A stretch of 64,000 nt of DNA, taken from positions 62,001 to 126,000 of the forward strand of contig DATAYM010000076.1 of NCBI GenBank assembly GCA_036272595.1. The letters run 5' to 3'. A program made the position numbers and the translations under genes. This DNA comes from Poindextera sp036272595 (lineage in GTDB: Bacteria > Pseudomonadota > Alphaproteobacteria > Caulobacterales > Caulobacteraceae). The notes under the pieces are model-generated. The model was not told the origin of the DNA and made no database searches. It saw nothing but the letters and a program-made list of their open reading frames with translations. Below, in pieces: positions 16,998 to 24,524 of the stretch. The first letter of the stretch is position 1; every line of letters starts with the position of its first letter.

Positions 16998-18191
16998 ATG
17001 CCCATTTCCCTCGTCCAGCGCGCCGCTGTCCAGCCGAGCATCGCCTTCATCGACCTGGCCGCCCAGCAGGCGCGCCTGCGTCCGCAGATCGATGCGGCCA
17101 TCGCCCGCGTCCTCGCCCACGGCCAGTATGTGATGGGCCCCGAGGTTGGGGTGCTGGAGCGCCAGCTGGCCGCCTTCGCCGGCGCCGCCCATTGCGTCAG
17201 CTGCGCCAACGGCACCGAGGCGGTGGCCCTGCCGCTGATGGCCTGGGAGGTCGGGCCGGGCGACGCGGTGTTCTGCCCCAGCTTCACGTTCGCCGCCACC
17301 GGCGAGGTCATCCCCTGGCTGGGCGCCTCGCCGGTGTTCGTCGACATCCGCTCCGACACCTACAACCTCGATCCCGAATGCCTCGAGAACGCCATCCTGG
17401 CGACGCTGAAGGACGGCAGGCTGAAGCCCCGGGCGATCATCGCCGTCGACCTGTTCGGCCAATCCGCCGACTATCCGGCCATCGCCGGCATCGCCCGCCG
17501 CTACGGGCTGAAGCTGATCGCCGATAGCGCCCAGTCGTTCGGCGCCACCCTGCACGGCCGCCATCCGGTCAACTGGGCCGACGCCATGACCACCAGCTTC
17601 TTCCCGGCCAAGCCGCTGGGGGCCTACGGGGACGGCGGCGCCATCCTGACCGAGGACGACTGGCTGGCCGAGCGGATCGATTCCCTGCGCGTGCACGGCA
17701 AGGCGACCAAGAGCGACATCGAGGGCCACACCTTCGACCACGATCCGAAATACCTGAACCTGCGGGTCGGCATGAACAGCCGGCTGGACACCATGCAGGC
17801 GGCGATCCTGATCGAGAAGCTCAGGGTGTTCGAGGACGAGATCGGCTGGCGCAACGAGGCCGCCGACCGCTACACCGAGGGCCTCGCCGGATCGTCGGCG
17901 CGCACGCCGATCGTCATTGCGGGCGGCCTGTCGACCTGGGCGCAATATACCATCGAGCATGACGACCGCGACGGCCTGGCCACGCACCTGAAGGCCTACG
18001 ACATCCCGACCGCGGCCTATTATCCGATGCCGATGCACACCCAGGAGGTCTATGCCGGCTATCCGCGGCCGGGCGGCCTGCCGGTCAGCGAGGCCAAGGC
18101 CGACCGGGTGCTCAGCCTGCCGATGCACGCCGATCTGGACGCCGACACCCAGGATCGAATCGTCGAGGCGGTGTTAAGCTTCAACGGCTAG
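16998..18191 (+). CDS. DegT/DnrJ/EryC1/StrS sugar aminotransferase, WbpE-like
   Basis: This PLP enzyme class transfers an amino group to a nucleotide-linked keto sugar. The 397-residue protein begins with FIDLAAQQARLRPQID and has the HGQYVMGPEV and SCANGTEA blocks, the PLP lysine K205 in TSFFPAKPLGAYGDGGA, and RVGMNSRLDTMQAAIL. These blocks are very close to Pseudomonas WbpE, which makes UDP-GlcNAc(3NH2)A for O-antigen; that substrate is inferred. It is divergent from galE over a 116-bp gap. Confidence 0.87.
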   Translation: MPISLVQRAAVQPSIAFIDLAAQQARLRPQIDAAIARVLAHGQYVMGPEVGVLERQLAAFAGAAHCVSCANGTEAVALPLMAWEVGPGDAVFCPSFTFAATGEVIPWLGASPVFVDIRSDTYNLDPECLENAILATLKDGRLKPRAIIAVDLFGQSADYPAIAGIARRYGLKLIADSAQSFGATLHGRHPVNWADAMTTSFFPAKPLGAYGDGGAILTEDDWLAERIDSLRVHGKATKSDIEGHTFDHDPKYLNLRVGMNSRLDTMQAAILIEKLRVFEDEIGWRNEAADRYTEGLAGSSARTPIVIAGGLSTWAQYTIEHDDRDGLATHLKAYDIPTAAYYPMPMHTQEVYAGYPRPGGLPVSEAKADRVLSLPMHADLDADTQDRIVEAVLSFNG

Positions 18192-18216
18192 GGTTTTCCG
18201 ACAAGGGAACGGGCCG

Positions 18217-18627
18217 ATGAGGATCTGGGTGTTTGGGCTGGCGCTCGCCTTGGCGGCCGGATCCGCCGCCGCCCAGGACCTGGCCCCGCCGGGGCTGGCC
18301 TTCGAACTGCACCTGGACTGCACGGCCGCCCACGCGGGCGGCGAGGTGTTCGTCGACGTCACCGGCGACCAGGGCCGCATCCTGCTTGCCCGCGCCGCGG
18401 CGGCGCACAAGCGGGGCAATGACGACTGGAGGCCGCTTTCGGACATCCAGGTCGACGACCATCTGATCACCGCGCGGTTTTCCACCGGCTTGCTCGGCGG
18501 CCTGCTCGGCGGTCCGTCGATGACCGTCGACCGGATGACCGGCCGCATCGACATCTCCGGATCGCGCAACACCGCCTTCCACGGCGACTGCACCGCCATC
18601 GACCCCAACGCGGCGCGGAAGTTCTGA
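18217..18627 (+). CDS. Secreted protein of unknown function
   Basis: The 136-residue product starts with a short signal peptide (MRIWVFGLALALAAGSAAAQ, cleavage likely after AAAQ or SAAA). The mature part holds two cysteines, in HLDCTAAH and HGDCTAID, that could form a disulfide. It also has a Gly-rich turn LLGGLLGGPS and a C-terminal beta-rich MTVDRMTGRIDISGS. I do not recognise a domain. It lies 25 bp after the aminotransferase and may be co-transcribed with it. Confidence 0.65.
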   Translation: MRIWVFGLALALAAGSAAAQDLAPPGLAFELHLDCTAAHAGGEVFVDVTGDQGRILLARAAAAHKRGNDDWRPLSDIQVDDHLITARFSTGLLGGLLGGPSMTVDRMTGRIDISGSRNTAFHGDCTAIDPNAARKF

Positions 18628-18649
18628 GGGCCGCGCCAACCCCCCCGTC

Positions 18650-18683
18650 ATCCCCCGCTGGAGCGCAGCGGAACGCGGGGGAT
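18650..18683. repeat. REP-like palindrome
   Basis: ATCCCCCGC (18650-18658) pairs with GCGGGGGAT (18675-18683), and the loop contains GGAGCGCAGCGG. The flanks CGTCATCCCCCGC and GGGGGATCCATAC look like a common alphaproteobacterial intergenic palindrome. It follows the secreted-protein gene and may end its transcript. The rest of the gap to the acyltransferase (to 18848) holds nothing else that I recognise. Confidence 0.6.
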
Positions 18684-18848
18684 CCATACGCGCCGATCTT
18701 CGACGGTGATCATGGACGGCCCGAACACGCCGGGGCCACGACCGTTGAGGGCAGGTGGCGATGGCGAGCGAAGGGGACCGGGGCTAACCATCCCGGCCGC
18801 ATCCAGCTACAGTTGCGCTCAACGAAAGCCGAATCCGGGGGGAAGGCC

Positions 18849-19949
18849 ATGCAGCAGGCGGCGGCGCGCCGGTCGTACCAGACCCTGGACGGGTTGCGCG
18901 GCGTCGGCGCCTTCCTGGTGGTGATGCGCCACGTGCCCGGCCTGTTCGGGCCGATCCGCGTGCCGGAGAGCTTCCTGGCCGTCGATCTCTTCTATCTGGT
19001 CAGCGGCTTCGTGGTCGCCCACGCCTATGGCGAGCGCCTGGCCCGCGGCGGCTTCTTCTGGGGCTTCGTCAAGACCCGCATCATCCGGCTCTATCCGCTC
19101 TACATCGTCGGCCTGATCGTCGGGGTGATCACGGCGGTGTTCTTCATGCTGGACGCCCCGCCCAGCTCATGGACGCCGATGAAGATCGCCGAGTGCGTCG
19201 CGCTCGGCCTGTTGATGATCCCGCGCTTCCCCGGGCTGAGCATCAACGGCACGACCCTGAACGGGCCGATCTGGACCCTGCTCTACGAGCTGATCGCCAA
19301 TTTCGTCTATGCCGCCGGCATCCGGCTGATGAAGACCTGGGTGCTGCTCGGCATCGTCGCCGTCTGCGCCGTCGGCGTGGTGTTCGCCGAGTTCCACTAT
19401 CACACGCTGGACCTCGGCTATAACCTCACCGACCAGTGGGCGGCCCTGGCCCGCGTCGGCTTCTCCTTCTTCACGGGGGTCCTGATCTATCGCTGGCTCG
19501 GCGAGCGCGAGACCCGGTCGGTCTGGCTGGCCTGGGCCTGCGTGGTCGCGCTGGGCTTCCTGCTCGGCGTCCACGTGCCGGCCGCGATCATCCCCTATTA
19601 CGAGATCGCCGCTGTCCTGGTCGGCATGCCGGCCCTGGCCGTCGCCGCGGCCCGCTTCGAGCCCGGGCCCTTGAGCGGACGGCTGTTCAGCTTCGTCGGG
19701 CTGATCTCCTACGGGGTCTACATCGTCCACCAGCCGCTGGGGAATCTCGCGGTGATGGAGATCAACCGCTTCACCGACATCCCCGAGGGCTGGAGCGGGG
19801 TGCTCTATGGAGCCGTCTTCCTGGCCTTCCTGGTGCTGCTCACCTGGGGTCTCGACCGCTTCTACGACGCGCCGGTGCGCGCCTGGCTGCGCGCGCGGTT
19901 CATGCCGGCGAGGCCGCGCCGCGAGGCGGCCGCGGTGAAGACGGCTTAG
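18849..19949 (+). CDS. Acyltransferase 3 family membrane protein
   Basis: These integral membrane enzymes O-acylate cell-surface sugars or lipids. The protein has 366 residues from the ATG at 18849, which follows a GGGGGGAAGG run. It begins with the family signature LDGLRGVGAFLVVMRHV, whose Arg-His pair is catalytic. About ten membrane segments follow, with the conserved FLAVDLFYLVSGFVVA and the C-terminal SYGVYIVHQPL block. The target cannot be told; the nearby galE/WbpE-like genes suggest polysaccharide decoration. Confidence 0.9.
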   Translation: MQQAAARRSYQTLDGLRGVGAFLVVMRHVPGLFGPIRVPESFLAVDLFYLVSGFVVAHAYGERLARGGFFWGFVKTRIIRLYPLYIVGLIVGVITAVFFMLDAPPSSWTPMKIAECVALGLLMIPRFPGLSINGTTLNGPIWTLLYELIANFVYAAGIRLMKTWVLLGIVAVCAVGVVFAEFHYHTLDLGYNLTDQWAALARVGFSFFTGVLIYRWLGERETRSVWLAWACVVALGFLLGVHVPAAIIPYYEIAAVLVGMPALAVAAARFEPGPLSGRLFSFVGLISYGVYIVHQPLGNLAVMEINRFTDIPEGWSGVLYGAVFLAFLVLLTWGLDRFYDAPVRAWLRARFMPARPRREAAAVKTA

Positions 19950-20488
19950 CGCGTTCGCGCCCGCCATTGCTCGCGGGTCTGGCCCCAGAGGTCGACCGGA
20001 TAGGCCTCATAGGGTTCCGGCAGCCGGCCGGGGCCGCGGTTGGTCGAGCCGAGGCGCCGGGCGACCTTCTGCGAGGCGACATTGTCCGGGTCGATGCAAT
20101 GGATGACGTCGGTCCAGCCGAGTTCATCGAACGCCCAGTCGATCGCCGCCGTCGCCGCCTCGGTGGCGTAGCCCTGGCCGTAGGCGTCCTTGATCAGGCC
20201 CCAGCCGACCTCGGTTCCGGGCCAGCCCTCCGGGACCCACGGCCCGGCGCGGCCGATCCAGCGGCCGGTGGATTTCTCGATCAGCGAGAACATCGAATAG
20301 CCCTGGATGGCCCAGGCCCCGGCGACCTGCAGGAAACCGCGCCAGGTGGCCGGGCGCGGCTGCGGGCCACCGATGAATTTCGACGCCTCGTCGGCCATCA
20401 GCGCCGCAAAGCCCGCGAAATCCTCCGCTCGGGTAGGGCGAAGGATCAGCCGCGCGGTTTCGATCGTCGGGCCGTTATCCGTCGCCAT
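19946..20488 (-). CDS. GNAT acetyltransferase, RimJ/RimL type
   Basis: The 180-residue protein has the RimJ/RimL-type N-terminus TARLILRPTRAEDFAGF, the core GRAGPWVPEGWPGTEVGWG, and the acetyl-CoA pyrophosphate loop GQGYATEA. HCIDPDNVASQKVARRLG is the usual second block. The substrate may be a protein N-terminus or a small amine. Its start touches the end of mdh (shared base at 20488), so it is probably translated from the mdh transcript. Another GNAT of the same type lies at 63583. Confidence 0.88.
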   Translation of the reverse strand: MATDNGPTIETARLILRPTRAEDFAGFAALMADEASKFIGGPQPRPATWRGFLQVAGAWAIQGYSMFSLIEKSTGRWIGRAGPWVPEGWPGTEVGWGLIKDAYGQGYATEAATAAIDWAFDELGWTDVIHCIDPDNVASQKVARRLGSTNRGPGRLPEPYEAYPVDLWGQTREQWRARTR

Positions 20489-21477
20489 CAGGCGCTCAGC
20501 AGATCCTTGATGGTGTCGCGCTCGCCGACCAGCTCGTCGTTGGTGATGGCGATCTTGCTCCTGGCGAAGTCGTCCATGTCCAGGTCGGTGATCGCCTCGT
20601 AACCGGTCGTCGTCGAGCGCACCGGCATGCCGGCCCAGATGTCGCTGGAGAAGCCGTAGGCGCCTTGGCTGGCCACGGCCACCGCGTGCACCTTGCCGGG
20701 GATGGTCAGGTCGCGGACATAGTCGACCAGGGCGTTGGCGGCCGAGGCGGCCGAGCTCTGGCCGCGGGCCTCGACGATGGCGCCGCCGCGCTTGCCGACG
20801 GTGGGCAGGAATTCGGTCTTCAGCCAGTTATCGTCGCCGATCACCTCGGCGGCCGGCTTGCCGCCGATCCTGGCGTGGGTGAAGTCGGCGAACATGGTCG
20901 GGCTGTGGTTGCCGTAGATATAGAGGTCGGTGACTTCGGAGACCGGCGCGCCGGCCTTCTGCGCCAGCTGGGTCTGGGCGCGGTTCTGGTCAAGGCGGAC
21001 CATGGCGGTGAACTGGTCGGGGGATAGCCGCTTGGCCTGGGCGGCGGCGATCATGCAGTTGGTGTTGCAGGGGTTGCCGACCACGCAGACGCGGGTGGTC
21101 TTGGCGGCGACGGCGTCGATGGACCTGCCCTGGCCGATGAAGATCTTGCCGTTGTCCTTCAGGAGGTCGGCGCGCTCCATGCCCGGCCCGCGCGGCTTGG
21201 AGCCGACCAGCAGGCACCAGTCGGCGTCGCCGAAGGCCGCGTCGGGGTCGGCGTTCAGGGTCATGCCGCGCAGCAGCGGGAAGGCGCAGTCGTCCAGCTC
21301 CATGGCGACGCCTTTCAGCGCCTTCTGCGGGCCCTCGACCGGGATTTCCAGCAGCTGCAGGATGACCGGCTGGTCGGCCCCGAACATGTCGCCGGAGGCG
21401 ATGCGGAAGAGCAGGGCGTAGCTGACATTGCCGGCGGCGCCGGTGACCGCGACGCGGATTGGGGATTTCTCGGCCAT
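20488..21477 (-). CDS. mdh: Malate dehydrogenase (TGAAGN-type, NAD)
   Basis: Mdh oxidises malate to oxaloacetate in the TCA cycle. The 329-residue protein has the nucleotide loop VAVTGAAGNVSYALLFRIASG, the RADLLKDN loop, VVGNPCNTNC and the active-site histidine in YGNHSPTMFADF. These mark the cytosolic/TGAAGN branch of MDH rather than the LDH-like branch that I recall in Caulobacter. The ATG at 21477 has GGAAG 8 bp upstream, so I prefer it to upstream in-frame starts. It is divergent from the HIT gene and is followed by a GNAT gene. Confidence 0.93.
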   Translation of the reverse strand: MAEKSPIRVAVTGAAGNVSYALLFRIASGDMFGADQPVILQLLEIPVEGPQKALKGVAMELDDCAFPLLRGMTLNADPDAAFGDADWCLLVGSKPRGPGMERADLLKDNGKIFIGQGRSIDAVAAKTTRVCVVGNPCNTNCMIAAAQAKRLSPDQFTAMVRLDQNRAQTQLAQKAGAPVSEVTDLYIYGNHSPTMFADFTHARIGGKPAAEVIGDDNWLKTEFLPTVGKRGGAIVEARGQSSAASAANALVDYVRDLTIPGKVHAVAVASQGAYGFSSDIWAGMPVRSTTTGYEAITDLDMDDFARSKIAITNDELVGERDTIKDLLSA

Positions 21478-21542
21478 GGTTTTCGCTTCCATCCATGCTT
21501 TAAGGCGCGGCGCGGCGTAGCGCATATGGGCCGGTCCCGGCA

Positions 21543-22034
21543 ATGGCCGGGGCGGCCGCGGGCGATGAAAGTCTGCGGCTGGCCGGGCTGGAAGCGGGAG
21601 GGCGGACCCTGAGCGACTTCATCCTTTCGCCGGCGTTCGTCGCCACCTCGGTTCCGCTCGCCTCGCTGGCCTTGAGCGAGGCGCGGCTGCAGGCGGACGC
21701 TCGCTGGCCCTGGATCGTGCTCATTCCCCGCTTCGCCGGCGCGCAGGAGGTCGAAGACCTGCCGGCGGCGGACCGCGCGCGGCTGATGGAAGAGGTGGTG
21801 GCGGCGGGCCGCGCGGTGCGGGCCGTGGCCGAGGCCCTGGGCCGGCCGGTGCGGAAGCTGAACCTCGGCCTGCTCGGCAACATCACCCCGCAGCTGCACG
21901 CCCATGTCGTCGGCCGCCGCCCCGACGACCCCACCTGGCCGGGGCCGGTCTGGGGTTACGGCGAGGCGGTGGCGTATAGGATGGAAACCCTCGAACTGGC
22001 CCGAGAGACCGCCCTCAGCGCGCTGCGAGCCTGA
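21543..22034 (+). CDS. HIT (histidine triad) family protein
   Basis: HIT proteins are nucleotide hydrolases or transferases acting on dinucleoside polyphosphates or AMP-amidates. The 163-residue protein has DARWPWIVLIPR in its first half and the triad-like motif QLHAHVVGRRPDDPTWPG. Only two histidines sit in the HxHxx pattern and the third is replaced by G/R, as in the bacterial subgroup with HAHVVxR. It is divergent from mdh across 65 bp. A nested palindrome follows it. Confidence 0.82.
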   Translation: MAGAAAGDESLRLAGLEAGGRTLSDFILSPAFVATSVPLASLALSEARLQADARWPWIVLIPRFAGAQEVEDLPAADRARLMEEVVAAGRAVRAVAEALGRPVRKLNLGLLGNITPQLHAHVVGRRPDDPTWPGPVWGYGEAVAYRMETLELARETALSALRA

Positions 22035-22043
22035 CAAAAACCC

Positions 22044-22248
22044 CCGCTCATTCCCGCGAAGGCGGGAATCCAGGTTTTTTGCACCACGAACGACACGAAC
22101 AAACACGAAGGGGCCAGATTGGCCGAGGCGGCGGAAGCCGAGCGTTCGTGTGGGTTCGTGTCTGTTCGTGGTCAAATCCTTCGGACGGATGGGCCGCGCA
22201 GGCTCCCAGGATAAAAAACTGGCTTCCCGCCTCCGCGGGAAGGGCCGG
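22044..22248. repeat. Nested palindromic intergenic element, copy 2
   Basis: The outer arms (22044-22074 and 22219-22248) begin CCGCTCATTCCCGCG and match imperfectly. The inner arms (22083-22110 and 22144-22172) consist of CACGAAC-type words, and the core reads GGGCCAGATTGGCCGA. Size, nesting and core agree with the copy at 5686-5889. It separates the HIT gene from the O-methyltransferase and has no coding content. Confidence 0.85.
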
Positions 22249-22270
22249 CCAGACCGAGGCCGACCAAGCC

Positions 22271-22300
22271 TTGTTTGAGCCCGACCAATTAGATATATCT
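22271..22300 (+). promoter_or_regulatory. Putative promoter with palindrome over the -10 box
   Basis: TTGTTT (22271-22276) and TATATC (22294-22299) are spaced by 17 bp. The perfect palindrome AGATATATCT (22291-22300) covers the -10 and could be an operator. The segment is strikingly AT-rich for this genome and precedes the O-methyltransferase ATG by about 28 bp. No regulator gene lies beside it. Confidence 0.45.
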
Positions 22301-22327
22301 GATTAATTCTAAGAATGGACAGGCAAG

Positions 22328-22948
22328 ATGGACGACAAGGTCATGGCGGTGCTCGACGCCTATCACGAGCGGATCCGCGATGAGGATCGGCGCCGGCGCG
22401 AGGCGTTCGCGACCGGGGACCGGGGTGGGTCGCTCGACGACGTCCTGCTGGCGGTCGGGCCCGACACCGGCCAGCTGATCAACATCCTGGCGCGCAGCCT
22501 GAAGGCGCCGAACATCCTCGAGATCGGCACCTCGTTCGGCTATTCCGGCATCTGGCTGGCGGACGCGGCGCGCGCCTCGGGCGGCCGGCTGACCACCATG
22601 GAGCTGGCCGAGCACAAGTCGGCCCACGCCCGCGAGATGTCGGCCAAGGCCGGGCTGGCGGACTATGTGGATTTCAGGCTGGGCGATGCGGTGCAGCTGA
22701 TCGGCGAAATCCCGTTCGGGATCGATTTCGTGCTGCTGGACCTCTGGAAGGACCTCTACACCCCCTGCCTCGAGGCCTTCTATCCGAAGCTCAATCCCGG
22801 CGCGATCATCGTCGCCGACAACATCACCCGGCCCGGCGGCGAGGACGTGCTGCGCTACGTCAGGGCGGTCCGGGCCAAGCCGCATATCAGCAGCATCATG
22901 GTTCCGGTCGGCTCCGGCCTGGAGATCAGCCGCTTCCAGCCGGCCTGA
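22328..22948 (+). CDS. Class I SAM-dependent O-methyltransferase (catechol OMT-like)
   Basis: The 206-residue protein belongs to the metal-dependent O-methyltransferase family, which methylates catechol-like or caffeoyl-type hydroxyls. Visible are the SAM loop NILEIGTSFGYSGIWLA, the acidic ELAEHKSAHAREM segment and the metal/catalytic region FVLLDLWKDLY followed by IIVADNITRPG. The real acceptor is unknown. It is transcribed from its own AT-rich promoter region and converges on the Pro-rich secreted protein gene. Confidence 0.88.
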   Translation: MDDKVMAVLDAYHERIRDEDRRRREAFATGDRGGSLDDVLLAVGPDTGQLINILARSLKAPNILEIGTSFGYSGIWLADAARASGGRLTTMELAEHKSAHAREMSAKAGLADYVDFRLGDAVQLIGEIPFGIDFVLLDLWKDLYTPCLEAFYPKLNPGAIIVADNITRPGGEDVLRYVRAVRAKPHISSIMVPVGSGLEISRFQPA

Positions 22949-22956
22949 TCGGCGCG

Positions 22957-23547
22957 CTATTCCCGCGTCATCAGCACCCTTGTCCGCACGCCGGCGAGCG
23001 TCACGTCGCCGGTCCAGGCCGCGCCGGCGGGCTGCAGGTCGAAGGTCTGCGGCTGGTTGTCCTCGTAGAAGACGATGGTCAGGCCCTGGCCGTTGCGCCG
23101 GATGGTCTCGGTGATGCCGGAGCCGGTCAGGGCGTCGGGCCGGCGCATGTCGCGCCAGGAGCCCTCGACCTGGGGGGCCATCGGCGTGGTGGCGCGGGCG
23201 TCGGGAGCGCCGCCGGAATCGGAGAACTGGAAGACGTAGATGGGCGGGCCGCCGTCGGCGCGGGCCAGGCCCCAGCGGCCGTCGAGCGCGCCGCGCGCCG
23301 CCTCGGCCGTCTGGAAATTGGCGCGGATCTGGCTTTCGCCGACCTGGGGCTGGGAGCTCAGCGGCACGACGCCGCCCTCCTCGTCCACCCCAGGCGCCGG
23401 CGCCTGTGCGGGCGTCGGCGCGGGAGCGGGCGCCGGGGTCTGCGCCGGCTGGACGGCGGCGGGCGGCGTCGGCGGCGACGTGGGCGGGGCCGCGGCCGGC
23501 TGGACGGCGCCGATCACCTCGGCGGCGATGAGCGCCAGCCAGCTCAT
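22957..23547 (-). CDS. Pro/Ala-rich exported protein of unknown function
   Basis: The 196-residue protein has a hydrophobic N-terminus (MSWLALIAAEVIGAV) that may serve for export. A low-complexity Pro/Ala/Thr tract follows (about 17-55), then a compact C-terminal half with LDGRWGLARADGGPPIYVFQFSD and LTIVFYEDNQPQTFDLQ. The pattern suggests a small beta-barrel periplasmic domain, but I recognise no family. Its start overlaps the end of the CitE-like lyase gene by 4 bp, so it is co-translated with that enzyme. Confidence 0.7.
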   Translation of the reverse strand: MSWLALIAAEVIGAVQPAAAPPTSPPTPPAAVQPAQTPAPAPAPTPAQAPAPGVDEEGGVVPLSSQPQVGESQIRANFQTAEAARGALDGRWGLARADGGPPIYVFQFSDSGGAPDARATTPMAPQVEGSWRDMRRPDALTGSGITETIRRNGQGLTIVFYEDNQPQTFDLQPAGAAWTGDVTLAGVRTRVLMTRE

Positions 23548-24416
23548 GCTGGCGCCTGCTCGCGGATGGCGGCGTCGATCTCCACCAGCCGCTCGGCCTG
23601 GTCCAGGTGCAGGCGCTCGGCGAGGCGGCCCTCCACCTGGAGGGCGCCGCGGCCGGCGTTCTCCGGCCGGGCGTAGGCGGCGATCACCGCCCGGGCCCAG
23701 GCGAGCTCGTCCGGGTCCGGCGAGAACAGCCGGTTGGCGGTCTCGATCTGGCTGGGATGGATCAGGGTCTTGCCGTCGAAGCCGACGTCGGCGCCCTGGC
23801 GGCAGTGCAGCTCCAGCAGGGCCGGATCGTCGATGGCGGTGGTGACGCTGTCGAGCGCGGTCAGGCCGTGGGCGCGGGCGGCGGCGACGGTGAGGCTGAG
23901 AAACGGCAGGTGCGGGGCGCGGTCCGGCGTCTGCCGGCCGCCCATGGCCTTGGCCAGGTCGTTCAGCCCGACGGCGAAACCGGCCAGGCGGCTGGTTTGC
24001 GCGGTCCGGCCGATGGCGTCTAGCGCCAGGATCGCCGCCGGGGTCTCGATCATCGCCCAGAGCCGGGTGCGCGGCGGGGCGGCGGCGATGGCCGCGTCAT
24101 AGAGCGCGATGTCGCCTGGGCCATTCACCTTGGGGACCAGGACGGCGTCGGGTCCGGCCCTGGCGGCGGCGGCCAGGTCCTCGGCCCCCCAGGTCGTGTC
24201 CAGGCCGTTGCAGCGGATGATCAGCTCGCGGCCGCCGAAGCCGCCGGCGGCGACGGCCGCCGCGGCCTGGCCGCGCGCGCCGGGCTTGGCCTCCGGCGCG
24301 ACGGCGTCCTCCAGGTCGAGGATGATGGCGTCGCAGGCCAGGCCGCGCGCCTTCTCGATCGCCCGCGCGTTCGAGGCCGGCATGTAGAGGACGCTGCGGC
24401 GGGGCCTGTGTGCCAT
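23544..24416 (-). CDS. HpcH/HpaI-CitE family CoA-ester lyase
   Basis: CitE-like enzymes are TIM-barrel, Mg2+-dependent lyases for citryl-, malyl- or citramalyl-CoA. The 290-residue protein starts RRSVLYMPASN and has LDLEDAV, IIRCNG, the metal glutamate in WAMIETPAAIL, and GFDGKTLIHPSQI, all hallmark blocks. It lacks the rest of a citrate lyase operon, so a malyl/citramalyl-CoA lyase or thioesterase role is more likely than citrate cleavage. It is divergent from the GH18-CE4-GT2 gene. Confidence 0.88.
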   Translation of the reverse strand: MAHRPRRSVLYMPASNARAIEKARGLACDAIILDLEDAVAPEAKPGARGQAAAAVAAGGFGGRELIIRCNGLDTTWGAEDLAAAARAGPDAVLVPKVNGPGDIALYDAAIAAAPPRTRLWAMIETPAAILALDAIGRTAQTSRLAGFAVGLNDLAKAMGGRQTPDRAPHLPFLSLTVAAARAHGLTALDSVTTAIDDPALLELHCRQGADVGFDGKTLIHPSQIETANRLFSPDPDELAWARAVIAAYARPENAGRGALQVEGRLAERLHLDQAERLVEIDAAIREQAPA

Positions 24417-24524
24417 GACGCCGTTTGTCGCCCGCGGCCGCGCCCGGCGCAACCTTGCCAACAAGCTGCAGCATGGGGGCGCCGGGGCCTTGCCTCGGCC
24501 TTCGGTGTTCGGCACACCAAGACC

